DNA of 64,000 nt from Leptodactylus fallax (taxonomy: Eukaryota > Chordata > Amphibia > Anura > Leptodactylidae): positions 2,666,001 to 2,730,000 of the forward strand of contig CAMRHE010000115.1 in NCBI GenBank assembly GCA_947044405.1. Reading direction: 5' to 3'. The stretch's first letter is position 1; every line of letters starts with the position of its first letter. Under the pieces are notes generated by a model. It saw only the letters and a list, made by a program, of their open reading frames with translations. It was not told the origin of the DNA and searched no databases. Shown here one piece after another: positions 11,522 to 21,809 of the stretch. The position numbers and the translations under genes were made by a program.

Positions 11522-11752
11522 CCGCTCTCTTTCCTTGGCATTGGCTGCATGCCGTCTTTCAAGAACTTCCTCAAAGTTTTCCAAGCACAAGTAATGACCA
11601 GATGGCAATCGCTTCATCTTATTGATGGAGGCTATATATGGCAGGTTTTGGTAATGCTCCTTGAGAACATCCCCCAGTAGCTCAGGAGGGGGCGTAGTAT
11701 AGAAGTGGGGTAAGTCCAGTCTGCTCTGGGTCTGACCAGAATGACTCTTGTC
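11522..11752 (-). CDS. figla: Factor in the germline alpha, N-terminal/basic-region exon
   Basis: Seventy-seven codons between an AG acceptor (TTTTATTCCAG|GAC) and a consensus donor (GAGCGG|GTAAGT), phase 0 at both ends. Visible blocks: PPPELLGDVLKEHYQNLPY, then KMKRLPSGHYLCLENFEEVL, then the DNA-binding basic region ERRHAANAKERER. The order and motifs match human FIGLA (LEDVLREQ, KRLPSGGYSSTEN, LERRRVANAKERER). The first in-frame ATG is inside the conserved region (position 46), and a stop lies upstream of the acceptor in this frame. The true start codon must therefore be in an earlier exon. Confidence 0.92.
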
Positions 11753-12086
11753 CTGGAATAAAACCCAGAAGAGGATAAGTCATGATCACGGGTTTCTTAC
11801 TTGAAGGACTCAGGACCGGAGGTTGGAAGAGAAGGGGACACATGCACCCACAGCCTTTCTTTCCAGTACTGGCAGCACTGGGATTTTAACCATTTCATGC
11901 CATAAAGAGGAGGAATCGATACAGACTATGCATTTAATCAACAGGATACAAGAAATTACAGCTAGTACAAAGGAATGCAGCAAATGAGGAAGATTTACCA
12001 TTAAAATGACAGAGTGGGGAGAATTGATAAAGACTGGAATTTCATCCACCAGTCTTATTTCATTCCTTCACAATGCGTCTGAATCA

Positions 12087-12483
12087 TTAAACGGGTTGTC
12101 AAGGATATTTTAGTACTGGGACAGGAGGCCGAGGAAGGTGAAACTTAAAAAAAAATTAAAAACCAAAACACCATACTCACCTGTCCAGGGTGCTCCGGTG
12201 TTCCCTGCCGTTGTCCGTTCCAGTGGCGCTCAAGAGCTAGTTCCAGTTGGACTTCACTTGCATAGGTCACCGGTGATGTCCCGGGTCCTTTCCTGTGACC
12301 ACTGATCAGCCTCAGTAGTCACGTACGGCGAGAACTTAAGCCAGAACAAGTCCCTGGGCACTGCTGTCCTGTATGGGGTACACTGGAAAGCCAGGGACAG
12401 GCGAGTATGATTTTTTTTTTTTTTGGCTTCACCTTCCCCGGTCTCGTGGCCCAGTAATAAAATATTCTGGACAACCCCTTTAA
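12087..12483. mobile_element. T2/Kolobok-like MITE, TTAA-flanked
   Basis: Left TTAAACGGGTTGTCAAGGAT; right TTCTGGACAACCCCTTTAA. Inverted ends with TTAA on both sides. The interior is related to 17,590-17,839. Confidence 0.65.
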
Positions 12484-12599
12484 GCAGCTCTGACCTCATG
12501 TATCTTTCGCCAAAATTGAAGTCTAAGCATCTAAGCAAGTCAGGTCCTGGTGTAGATTTCAGATATAACTTACGCCAGTTTCACAAGTATGATTTATTT

Positions 12600-13023
12600 T
12601 TTTTTTTTTGTCAAAGTATTGCCCATAAAAAAAAAAAAAAAAAAAAAAAAAGTTACCAACTCTAGCTTCAAAATATAGTGATTATTTTATAAAATTGTTA
12701 ATATTGTATAATTAGATACATAGTCTGAAGTCCTATGAAAGTAATTAAATAATCATAGGTTGTTAATGAATTAGATTTACTTCTGACACTAGGGTCACTT
12801 TAGCATCTGTCATCTGTTGTTCTGGTCTGTCGGAGGACCAGAGAGAGTTGGAGGTTTGGCCAACAAACTCCACAGCCCTGCGTTTTTCAGTTTGTTAGGT
12901 GATGCTGGAATATAAAGGCGGCCGCATCCGGGTTTTTTTTTTTTTTTTTATTACAGAAAAATAAAAAAAACAGGAATACCCTGGGATGTCTTTTTTTTTT
13001 ATAGCCCACAAAATGTATTGTAA
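12600..13023. repeat. Homopolymer-rich intergenic stretch
   Basis: Poly-T near 12,596-12,609, poly-A at 12,628-12,651, further T and A tracts near 12,933 and 12,992. The segment 12,933-13,010 (poly-T, ATTACAGAAAA, CAGGAATACCCTGGGATGT, AGCCCACAAAATGTATT) is repeated at 13,558-13,655, giving two direct copies about 630 bp apart around a MITE. Confidence 0.6.
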
Positions 13024-13518
13024 GGCAGGGTTCACCCTACTGTTGGATATCCATTATGATATTGTCCATTAAAAAAAAAACCCCAAAAACAAACACCCTT
13101 AGCATAACAGACATTAACGGACACTAACTGATGTTAATAATCATTTAATGGATCAGTTAAAAAAAAACAGACACATTAGCATCAGTTAGTGTGTTTTTTT
13201 TGGTTTCCGCTTTGAGCATGCGCAGAAAAAAAAAAAAAAAATTGCTGTCCGTTACCCACAGACTTTATGTTAAAAAATAATGGAAGCTTGATGTCTGTCA
13301 TTACAGTTTTTTTTTTTTTTAACGGACACAAAAGTCCTGCATATAGGAATTTTTGTCTGCAAAAAATAAAAAAGATAATGGACATTGACAGATTGGGTGT
13401 ATATCCAATAGAAATCAATGGAATTTTTAACGGATTTCTGATGGTTCAGCTAGTGTCTGTTGCTAAAATCTTGTAACGGACATTACTGACGGTCACCAGC
13501 GGTAGCGTGAATGTCCCT
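13024..13518. mobile_element. PIF/Harbinger-like foldback MITE, ACGGACA-rich family (copy 1)
   Basis: Starts GGCAGGGTTCACCCTACTG after TAA and ends GGTAGCGTGAATGTCCC before a TTA. The interior is rich in ACGGACA and its complement. It matches 21,810-22,401 and about 50,465-50,962. Non-coding. Confidence 0.6.
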
Positions 13519-13716
13519 TTAGGTGATACTGTAAAATAAAGAAGGCTGAATTGAGGTTTTTTTTTTTTTTATTACAGAAAAAACATGACATATAAAAAAC
13601 AGGAATACACTGGGATGTACAACGTCAGTTTTTTTTTATAGCCCACAAAATGTATTATATAGTGTGAAAGCAGCCTTATTTTTCAGCATCAAAAAAAAAA
13701 AAAAAAAAAAAAAAAT

Positions 13717-13812
13717 CTTTAACCATTTCAGGACTGTGCCATTTTCCCTGGTTCAGGACCAGACACATTTTCGGGTTTGTGGTTTTGAGGGGTATAAAAT
13801 TTTTTTCCTTTG
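13717..13812. mobile_element. Left fragment of the 'TTAACCACTTC' element family
   Basis: TTTAACCATTTCAGGACTGTG followed by GGTTCAGGACCAGA and CATTTTCGGGTTTGTGGTTTTG matches the left end of the complete element at 22,608-23,632. Cut short by the MITE at 13,818. Confidence 0.6.
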
Positions 13813-13817
13813 GGTTA

Positions 13818-14020
13818 GGCTAGGTTCACATCTGCACAAGCTGAACGACGTAGAGCTGGACCGCTAAAACAGCGGTAACACGTGGATACCATATACTATA
13901 ATGGGATCCTCCAGGCGTCCGCCAATTTTATATCAAAACCAGCAGAGAGAAAAGTCCCCCTCGTAGGACTTTTCTCTCTAAGAATTTCTTTTGGCTTCTG
14001 CAGAAAAGCAGAACTTAGCC
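13818..14020. mobile_element. PIF/Harbinger-like MITE, CTAGGTTCACA family
   Basis: TTA then GGCTAGGTTCACATCTGC at the left; CAGAACTTAGCC then TTA at the right. The 3-bp TTA flank on both sides fits a target duplication. Inner palindrome around GAGAGAAAAGTCC / GGACTTTTCTCTC. Confidence 0.65.
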
Positions 14021-14199
14021 TTATTCAAACCATTTGATAAATGGGTTGTATGTAAGGGCTGTAACAGAGAATACTGCTTCTTGGTCTGTATTCACACTGC
14101 CACAACACATCCATATTTATATGAAACATATAGCTACAAATTTGTAGCCACGAGCTGCCTGGCTGCCGCAGGTGACTACTGTACTCTGTATCATGGGGC

Positions 14200-14580
14200 C
14201 ACCATAACCCCCTCCCCTTACACCTCTCACGCCCACACTGAGCTCAGCTCTTCCTCCTACCCTCTCCTCCAGGCTCCGGCCTTTCTCTCTGCCATCACTA
14301 TTGCTGTTGCTGGTGGCGTCCTCAGCGGGCTCCACAGCGGCTGCAGCAGTCGCGGCCTCTGACGCCATGATGTTGCTGTTGGCGGGAGTGGGAGCCATGA
14401 ATGGGCTGATATACAGCTTATGGACGCGCACATCTCACAGGCGCCACTATTTTACATAAATACAACTGATACAGCTGACGGGGATGAAGAATTAACGGTA
14501 TATGAGGCGGCCATTGTGTGCGGGAGCTGCCGCAGGTTACCTCATAGAGCGAACACGGCCAGGGGCTTGTATAAGGTCTA
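14200..14580. promoter_or_regulatory. CpG-richer segment, possible promoter region
   Basis: CpG dinucleotides (GGCGTCC, GCGG, CGCGGCC, GACGCC, GGACGCGCAC, GGCGCC) cluster here, against CpG-poor surroundings. No clear TATA box. A promoter is inferred only from base composition and the candidate first exon. Confidence 0.3.
14261..14398 (-). CDS. Candidate 5' exon, possibly figla exon 1
   Basis: Within a locally GC- and CpG-richer stretch, the minus strand reads from an ATG at 14,398 (MAPTPANSNI) or a second ATG at 14,368 (MASEAATAAAAVEPAED). It continues through a low-complexity Ala/Glu/Ser/Arg segment to an AGG|GTAGGA donor at 14,260. From 14,368 the exon is exactly 36 codons, phase 0, so it could splice to the phase-0 acceptor of the figla exon at 11,752, which needs an upstream start. 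Nothing in the residues identifies it as figla. It may instead be the first exon of an unrelated gene, or chance. Confidence 0.3.
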
Positions 14581-14759
14581 GTTACAGGACCTGTGCCTAG
14601 GAAATCATCAGTAAGCCATTACAGGGGACATGTGTGTTGTCAGATATATGTTGTACTATTAGGTCTGATATGGTGGCTTATGGTAAGAATGACATAAATG
14701 TATAGTGGTGCCTAATATGTGCAGACTACTGAGGCTGCAAGAAGATGGCTGCAAATATT

Positions 14760-14813
14760 TATGGCCTATCCTAATGATAGTTGGTAAAAGTCTATCCTGG
14801 ACAGCCCCTTTAA
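14760..14813. mobile_element. Right end of a T2/Kolobok-like MITE
   Basis: CTATCCTGGACAGCCCCTTTAA is the standard right terminus of the T2-like copies here. I could not define the left end. Confidence 0.5.
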
Positions 14814-14857
14814 TAAGTACCAGAAAATTAATTTAAAGAGGTAAAGATGTGGCTGTA

Positions 14858-15080
14858 GGGCTGAATTCACACTTGCATTGGAGTTGACTCCACTGCAGAA
14901 TCTGCTTAAAATTGGTGGAGAGAAAAGTCCGGCAAGAAGGAACCAGTGGAAACCCGTTGGTACCTCATTATAGTCTATGGGATCTGCGGGTAAACATTTT
15001 TTAAGTGGACGGGGTCTCTGTCTTTTGGGTCCCCATGTGGATCCGAAGGACGGAAACCCAAACACTAGTGTGAACCTAGC
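14858..15080. mobile_element. PIF/Harbinger-like MITE, GTTCACAC family
   Basis: GGGCTGAATTCACACTTGC at the left and CACTAGTGTGAACCTAGC at the right. Interior (GAGAGAAAAGTCCGGC, CTATGGGATCTGCGG, GGATCCGAAGGACGG) related to 13,818-14,020 and 23,891-24,074. Confidence 0.6.
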
Positions 15081-15151
15081 GTTGCGTGCGTCCATCCAGA
15101 TGGAAATTGAGGTGCATGTCCGAGCTGTTTTTGTAACTCACATTGACGTAA

Positions 15152-15570
15152 GGGTGGGTTCACACCTGCGTTCCAGTCCGTCCGTTGCCAATCCGAGTGA
15201 AAATCTCGGCGAACGGGATTGGCATCGGATACAGACCGGTCAGTGACGCATTGGTTAAAAACCCATTCATTTGAATGGGTTTTTAAAGCAATGCGAGGGT
15301 GTCCGATTGCACCCTCTGCGCTGCGAATCCTTTTTTTTTCCTCAGAAACAAAGTCGGACACGCAGGACTTCGTGTCCGACGAAAAAAAAACGGCTTCGCA
15401 GCGCAGAGGGTGCAATCGGACACCCTCACATTGCTTTAAAAACCCATTCAAATGAATGGGTTTTTAACCAATGCGTCGCTGACCGGTCTGTATCCGATGC
15501 CAATCCCGTTCGCCGAGATTTTCACTCGGATTGGCAACGGACGGACTGGAACGCAGGTGTGAACCCACCC
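15152..15570. mobile_element. Near-perfect 419-bp palindromic MITE
   Basis: GGGTGGGTTCACACCTGCG at the left and the exact inverse at the right; the arms stay complementary almost to the centre (GTCGGACACG - 8 bases - CGTGTCCGAC around 15,355-15,382). Flanked by TAA on the left and TTA on the right. The mirrored open frames on both strands are a by-product of the palindrome. A shorter relative lies at 61,000-61,245. Confidence 0.85.
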
Positions 15571-15584
15571 TTACATGTTTATTA

Positions 15585-16070
15585 GGGTCATTGGGCTTCA
15601 TTCACACCGCAGAAAATGAAGAGGAATTTGGGGCGGATATTTGCCTTAGATTCCTATTCAGTTTCTGCAACTTTTCTGAAACTTATGGGAACTTTGTGAC
15701 TGTCATTGTTATGGGAACAACATGGCTCAAGAACCGGCATGTGAAAACCTTTTACACCATATGTGTTGGGCAGGAATCAGACTAAACAAAGACCTGGACA
15801 ATAGAAAGTACTACTATTGGCTGTATTGTCAGGACTTGACTTTGGGGCCCCATACACATTGAGTAATCTGGACATGATACATTGGCCGTATTTCCTTGTC
15901 TGAACCTAGTCAGGAGACAGGACTTCTTATATCGTAGGACTGGGTGATTATGACCTAAATCGCAATTAGGTTTTTTTATCTTAATTACAATTTATGTTGA
16001 TTATTTAGATCACTCCCCTTTAAACCATGCCTCTCTTACAGTACAAGTACAAACTTCGAGCCAAAACTGC
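15585..16070. other. Unassigned intergenic sequence
   Basis: No gene or defined repeat recognised. Confidence 0.35.
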
Positions 16071-16074
16071 TATT

Positions 16075-16450
16075 ATACTGTGGGGTCTCTTCAGACCACA
16101 GAGTATAATAAATGGAGGCCCAGGGGGAGGTGATAAAACATAAAAACTCACTTTTCCTGGCCTTACCTTTCCCTATTCTCTTCGAGGCTTCTGCCTGATG
16201 TCATGGACCATTGAGGCCTGTGATTGGCCCTCAGTTGTCACATGGGTCACACAGCACCGTGTCACTTGCGTCTATGGTCACAACACCACGTGACCCGCAG
16301 AGTCGTAGTCACAAGCCTCGTGGTTCCTGATATCAGGCAGAAGCGTCAAAGAGAACTGGAGAGGTGAGTAACACTAGTTTTTATGTTTGGTCACCTCTCC
16401 TGGGCCTTCCCTTATCATACTATGGGATCTGAAAACCCCACAGTATAATA
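16075..16450. mobile_element. Foldback repeat related to 46.4-46.76 kb
   Basis: The left segment CTGTGGGGTCTCTTCAGACC, ACAGAGTATAATAA, GGCCCAGGGGGAGGTGA is mirrored at the right (CAGTATAATAATAG, TGGGATCTGAAAACCCCA, CACCTCTCCTGGGCC). The middle repeats GCTTCTGCCTGATGTCATGG in inverted form (CCTGATATCAGGCAGAAGC). The same termini recur near 46.4-46.76 kb. Confidence 0.55.
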
Positions 16451-16703
16451 ATAGCTGTGCCAATTCGGATGTGTTTGGTCCTAATGAAACTAAAGGTAGA
16501 ATCTCACAAGTAAAGAAAATCACGTCGGTTGTCATTTTTTGAATAATTGCCCAGCCCTATATCATAGTGATCTATGATTCTGGGAGTCTCTGCCTCCTTG
16601 CAGATCTACTGCCCATATTATACACAGTCCAAGACAATGAAGCGGCAGGCACGGACTCCCAGCATGACAGATCACTATTAATGCAAGGAGTTCTGTCTCT
16701 AGA

Positions 16704-16949
16704 CTATTATTTATTATGGTTACTTATATAGCACCATCATATGCCGCAGCGCTTTACATTCATTTACAGTCACTGTCCCATATAGGGCTCACAATCTACA
16801 TTCCCTATCAGTATGTCTTTGGAGGAAACCCATGCAAACACAGGGAGAACATACAAACTCCTTGCAGATATTGTCCTTGGCAGGATTCGAACCCAGGACT
16901 ACAGCGCTGCAAGGCTGCAGTGCTAACCACTGAGCCACCGTGCTGCCCA
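16704..16949 (-). mobile_element. tRNA-derived SINE with L2-type tail
   Basis: On the minus strand it begins GGGCAGCACGGTGGCTCAGT with an A-box-like TGGCTCAGTGG, then GGTTCGAATCC (B box) near 16,885. A unique body follows (AACATACAAACTCCTTGC and GTCTTTGGAGGAAACC on the plus strand), then AAAGCGCTGCGGCATATGAT, with an ATTTATTATG-type tail. This is a complete tRNA-headed SINE whose 3' end resembles the L2 LINE terminus. Not a tRNA gene. Confidence 0.85.
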
Positions 16950-17049
16950 TAGGTTCACACTGGGATATACGGCTGCTGTACAGTCTGGATTTCCCAATAT
17001 GTATGGGCTCAGAAAATAGGGAAGCCACTGTTCCTCCAGTGCAATGTGG

Positions 17050-17255
17050 AAGTTACATAGTAAGTACATTGAAAAAAGACCGAGGTCCATCAAGTTCAGC
17101 TATTTTATACTTCTAAACCTAAACCGATCCAGAGGACGGCAAAAACCACTTTGTTAATGGCATAGACCCAATAAGCCATTAAGTGGAAAATATTCCTTCC
17201 TAACCCTGCTGGCAATTGTCCCAATCCCCGGATCAACATTCTCCATTAATACCAG
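17050..17255. mobile_element. Dispersed anuran repeat fragment
   Basis: Contains TTACATAGTAAGTACATTGA, GACCGAGGTCCATCAAGTTC, AATATTCCTTCCTAACCC and ATTGTCCCAATCCCCGGATC. I recognise this as a block widespread in amphibian genomes, but only one copy is in the window and I cannot assign a class. Confidence 0.4.
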
Positions 17256-17589
17256 TAGTCCTGTATATTGTGGTTTACACAATAGATATCAAGTCTTGTA
17301 AAGCTCGCCACACTTTCCGCCATTACCAATGGAGTATATTCAATCATTTTACAGTTCAGACAGTAAAGGAATGTTTCTGAACTTTGTGCCGAAGTTGCAC
17401 TTGCTTTAACCGTAAGCAGTGACACTGAGCTATGAGGAATGCCCTTCTGACAGTGGGGAGATATCGGTGACGTTAATTTTGGAACCGATATCTCCAGTGC
17501 TGGGGCACATATCAGGGAAGCCGACAGTACATGAAAGGCCCTCTTTAATTCATCAACAATTTCTCCCAAATTGTTTGCCAGTTGTAAAC

Positions 17590-17839
17590 TTAAAGAGGTT
17601 GTCCAGGATAAAAACATTTTATCATATTAGTCCGGGAAAGATGAAAAAAAAACGATACTCCCCTGTCCCTGGTGCTCTGGAATCTCCCAGCACGGTCCTG
17701 TCCTGCTGCTCCACTGTCTTGTTTTGCCAGAAGTCCCCACCACACTGTGACGTCCGGTGTCCCTTTCCTTAGGCCGCTAATTTTTTTCACCTCTCCTGGC
17801 CTGATTTTAAAAAATATATATCCTGGACAACCCCTTTAA
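17590..17839. mobile_element. T2/Kolobok-like MITE, TTAA-flanked
   Basis: TTAAAGAGGTTGTCCAGGAT at the left and ATCCTGGACAACCCCTTTAA at the right: an almost perfect terminal inverted repeat with TTAA on both sides. 250 bp, non-coding. Confidence 0.8.
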
Positions 17840-19400
17840 CCAATAGTTATCCATTAAGGGTATAACTAGTATGTGTATTTTTTGTTTCCAGAATTTATAA
17901 CCTTACACCTACCAACTTCGAACCTCATCTGCCATTTTGCGGTCTGATTTATCAAGAGCACTCTAGGGATTGGACAGTCTGTACTGTATCTGCAGCACTA
18001 CAGGGCCTAGTGTTATCTTCACATACAGAGAAAGTATTAAAGGATTATTCCCAATCTCAGCAAATCACTGCCGAAACAGGAATAGATGGCTACAAGTCCT
18101 GACCATCGAAAATGGATGTAGGAAACAGGTGAATAGTGCTGCTGTACGCTGTTTCCGTGACTCTCATAGAGGTCACTAAAAGTTACGGAATCAGAGTATT
18201 CCGTAACTCTTGGCATGTTGCAGATAATTATTCTCATCTTGGCATTGATCTGCTCAGGTATAATACACTCAGTGATGTCATAACCCAGGTATAATACACT
18301 CAGTGATGTCATATCACCAATCCTGATTGGATAGTGTACAGTGAGTGACACATCCTTTAGTCAGTGACACAGGATGGCATGGAAGGAAAATATATGAAAT
18401 AATCAAAGTCAGCAAGTTCACAACGACTCTCTGAGCTGAATTCGATGACTTGCCCAGCCCTATGTTGTCATATTTCAGATATAATCCAGTCAGCGATGTC
18501 CCAGCTAAGGGATTATTCACACAGCACAGGCGCAGTGCCACACGTATCCATGAATGTATAAAAACAATCCTCAAGAATACATCTCTGTAGAGAAACATCT
18601 AATGTTTTATGTCACTGTCGTAGTCCCCTCAGTGGGATTGATAATGGAGAATCACATGTAGTTTTAGAGGTATAGTAAACTCTACAAAATGGAGGAGTAT
18701 TATGGCTGTGGGCATGAGGCTTAAGGGTAAATTCACACAAGAGGAATGGGCTTTGTAAGATTCTGTGCACATGCTGCACAAACCATTTAGGTGTGCTAAA
18801 TACTGTAGATTTTTAGTTGCAGACATTTCTACAATAAATCATATGATGTATATCATACCCTGAGGCTTGGTCCACACCCTGCAGAGTTTCTCTCTGTAAT
18901 ATATATGTAAATCTGCATGTACTAACTTGCCAAATATTCAGTAAAATGTGCACGTATTACTGCATCTGCACGTAAATACAGCTTCAGATTAAACAAAAGG
19001 AGGAATCCACAGCTAAATCTAGAAGAAATGTAAAGATTAGGATATTCTATAGGTTTTGCGTGATAGACTCCTGTCAGATTATATAATAATTTAGTAACAA
19101 ACCAGACCCACACTGTATCACAGACTAAAAAAATCTGTAAAAAAAAATGTATTTAATTCCATCACTTTATTCAGATATTTGAGAACTACTGAAAAAGTTT
19201 GTGTAATTTTATAATAAAACCACTAGGTGTCAGACTTCTAGCAAATATCTTGAGCTGTAAAGTTTCATACTATAGCAGTAACTCTAATCCTGGCTCCAGA
19301 ACATGCAGAAGTTAAAGGATCACAGATCAGATTGGTTTAAGATACAATCCCCCGATACCCTAAATGAATACTTTCAGTAGTCCTGGAAGCTGAGATTTGG
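17840..19400. other. Unassigned intergenic sequence with a short tandem duplication
   Basis: At about 18,257-18,312 the unit AGGTATAATACACTCAGTGA(TGTCAT) occurs twice in tandem, with a weaker third copy near 18,476 (ATATAATCCAGTCAGCGATG). No gene recognised. Confidence 0.45.
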
Positions 19401-19429
19401 GTTGCTATTTTGCAGGTATTTACACCATA

Positions 19430-19745
19430 GGATAGAGAATAAATACCTGATCGGTGGGGGTCTGACCCCCCACAGATCCCAAGAATGGAGGGTCCTTTCC
19501 ACCTGCTGCACATTCAGCCTGATCACAGTCAAGGTGAATGCAGGTGCGACTGGTGGTGGACGGTGGGCGCTCCCATTCACTTGAATGGGAGCACTGGAGA
19601 TAGCTGATGTACAGCACAGGGCTGTCTGTGGTGCTCCAACACCAGTCACATACACATTCAGCCTGGCTGCAGTAAGGCAGAATGTATAGCGGAGGAATGG
19701 ACACTCTGTTCTCAGGATTGATAGGGGGTCTCAGTAAATTAGACA
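19430..19745. mobile_element. Interior of a T2-like MITE, decayed
   Basis: The segments GATCGGTGGGGGTCTGACCC, CCCATTCACTTGAATGGGAG and GGACACTCTGTTCTCAGGAT are typical interior parts of this window's T2-like elements. Termini are not preserved. Confidence 0.4.
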
Positions 19746-19924
19746 TATACAGTAGTTTGTTACATAGTTCATTTCATAGGAATCAATCACTGGCTTTTTT
19801 CAAGAATTAGGAGAAGCCTTACTACTTCTGTCTGATCATGGCTGACAGCCATTATAAAGTTGGAGTCAGTGGTTAGGTTGTAGAAAAATTTCTCACACCA
19901 GGTGACTTGTATGGACTATGATAT

Positions 19925-20285
19925 TGCTTAACTGTCCTTGGGATAGGTCATGAATATCGGATTGGCGGGGGTCCTATACCTGGTCCCTCACAGATCAGCT
20001 GTTGGAAATGGCTGTGGTGCTCTGGTGAGCTCTGCTTCACAGGCCATGTGATGTCACATCCATTTGTCATATAGCCTGTTGGTAGCTCAGTCCCATTCAA
20101 GTAATTGGGGGTAGGTTGCACTACCAAGCACAGCTGCTATACAATGTATTGGGCTGTGCCTGGTAAGTAGTGATCAGGCTGTAGTGATTGTCTGTCTGCA
20201 CACTGCAGCCTCTTCATACAGCTGATCTGTGGGGGTGCTGGGTGTCAGACCCCCTGTTGATATGATATTGTTGACCTATCCTAGT
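19925..20285. mobile_element. Interior of a T2-like MITE, decayed
   Basis: Starts near GGGATAGGTCATGAATATCG and ends near GTTGACCTATCCTAG, which are inverted to each other. Contains CTCAGTCCCATTCAAGTAAT and CTGGTAAGTAGTGATCAGGC. Terminal TTAA not seen. Confidence 0.45.
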
Positions 20286-20544
20286 TAGAATCCGTAGTTA
20301 GATTCCCTAAAACGTACCCTCCTCTGTTTACGCTCCAACATTACCTCACAGGATATGATGCCGTATCAGGCTAACGTTATATGTCCAGGCACCATCTGCA
20401 TGTTAAAGGACACGACTGGTTACGGCTCATACAGCCTTATATATGTGTAATGACAGTAACCTCTATTACAGAATTGTCTGACCATTGTATAAGCAATGCT
20501 ACCTCTGATGCCGCCCCTGCTACCTCCTGTGTCACCCCCTCTAC

Positions 20545-20702
20545 CTCATAGATTGTAAGCTCTTGTGAGCAGGGCCCTCAGTCCCAGTGTGTGAATTGAC
20601 TATTTCTTTGTAATGTATCTTTGTCAGTAGTTGAACCCTACAAATTGTACAGTGCTGCGGAATATGTTGGCGCTATATAAATAAAATTTATTATTATATT
20701 AT
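20545..20702 (+). mobile_element. L2 LINE 3' terminus
   Basis: TAAGCTCTTGTGAGCAGGGC, then ACAGTGCTGCGGAATATGTT, GGCGCTATATAAATAAA and an ATT-rich tail. It matches the 3' end of the L2 copy at 10,690-10,848. Severely 5'-truncated. Confidence 0.8.
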
Positions 20703-21805
20703 TATTATCCTAAGGATGGTCCCAGAACAAAGTCTCTGTTTAGCCATAGCCATATTAACAACACAATATAAAGTTGGAACGCTGGTGAACAGCCGATCAT
20801 TGGGATCCGCCAGAGAAAATAAAAACCTGTATGAATTACATTGAGACATTCCAGTACTCTATTCTCGTGTTAGATGATAAGAACAACCAGCTTGTATCTC
20901 AGCCCTGTCCTTACAGAACCATTACATCAGACTGTAAGGGATTGCACACCCTTTTACTAATGTATTATAGTTTTGTCTACGTCTTTTCCTAGTGATTGAT
21001 ACCAATGCATACTTGGCTGTGGTCAAAGGCAGCTAAAGGCCGGACCCCACATAGCGTAAACACTGCGATTTTACCTGCAGAGTGGATGGGATTCTGGCTA
21101 ATAACATCCGCACGTTGGCTTTTTTCATTACTCCCATAGAAATAAACAGACTTGTATGTCCATCTCTTCACTCCTAATGGCTGCGAGATGGGGGTCCCCA
21201 ACCCCCATTCTCAAGATAGGTGTGCATCTAGAAGTCATCAATGGCATATCTTGTCTGAGATGGGAATGTTCCCGTAATCTTGCTTTTTCCACATCATAGT
21301 ACGGGGCCTCCCACAGGACATTATTAATAGTGCTTTCGCGTTTACAGATACTTTGGTGACAAAAGTGGAAAGTGAAAAATGTACCCACTTTCCCAAATTT
21401 CTACATAGAAATCGTTTGTGATGTAGGGTGGTTTGTGGTACTCCAACCTCCTCTGTTCTATTTCTTAACTCCCATATACAGGTTACATGCTCTATACCCA
21501 GCTAGCCACATGGCAAATAGTACAGGGACATCTGCACAATAGATATACAAAGATGAGGACATGGGATAGAAGTGCAAGAATCTCTACAAAATACGGCAGA
21601 AACCAAATAAAAGTGATTCCAAACTAACACTTTACAGAGTTTACAACCTGTGAGGAGCACCTTAGGGGCTTTATATTGCTGCTCATCTACAGTGGGGAAG
21701 GAGATAATTCCTAATATCTCAGGTGGGGTGATTTTCTTGGAGATCTAGGTCTGACATGGGTTTACAACTTTTTAGGCTGTGTTCACCTCACACTTGTGAT
21801 GTAAG
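20703..21805. other. Intergenic sequence with a MITE fragment
   Basis: A fragment of the GGCCCCAC MITE family lies at about 21,031-21,115 (GGACCCCACATAGCGTAAAC, GAGTGGATGGGATTCTGGCT). Otherwise unassigned. Confidence 0.4.
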
Positions 21806-21809
21806 CTTA

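Noticed and set aside
14399..14431. Extension of the candidate first exon further upstream
   Set aside because: An in-frame ATG at 14,431 exists, but nothing supports its use over the ATGs at 14,398 or 14,368.
15065..15585. Overlapping open frames of about 78-128 codons on both strands with mirrored protein sequence
   Set aside because: They are the two strands of the 419-bp palindrome and encode nothing recognisable.
16870..16949. tRNA-like sequence with A and B boxes
   Set aside because: It is the head of a SINE: a non-tRNA body and an LINE-like tail follow directly, and the cloverleaf is not preserved.
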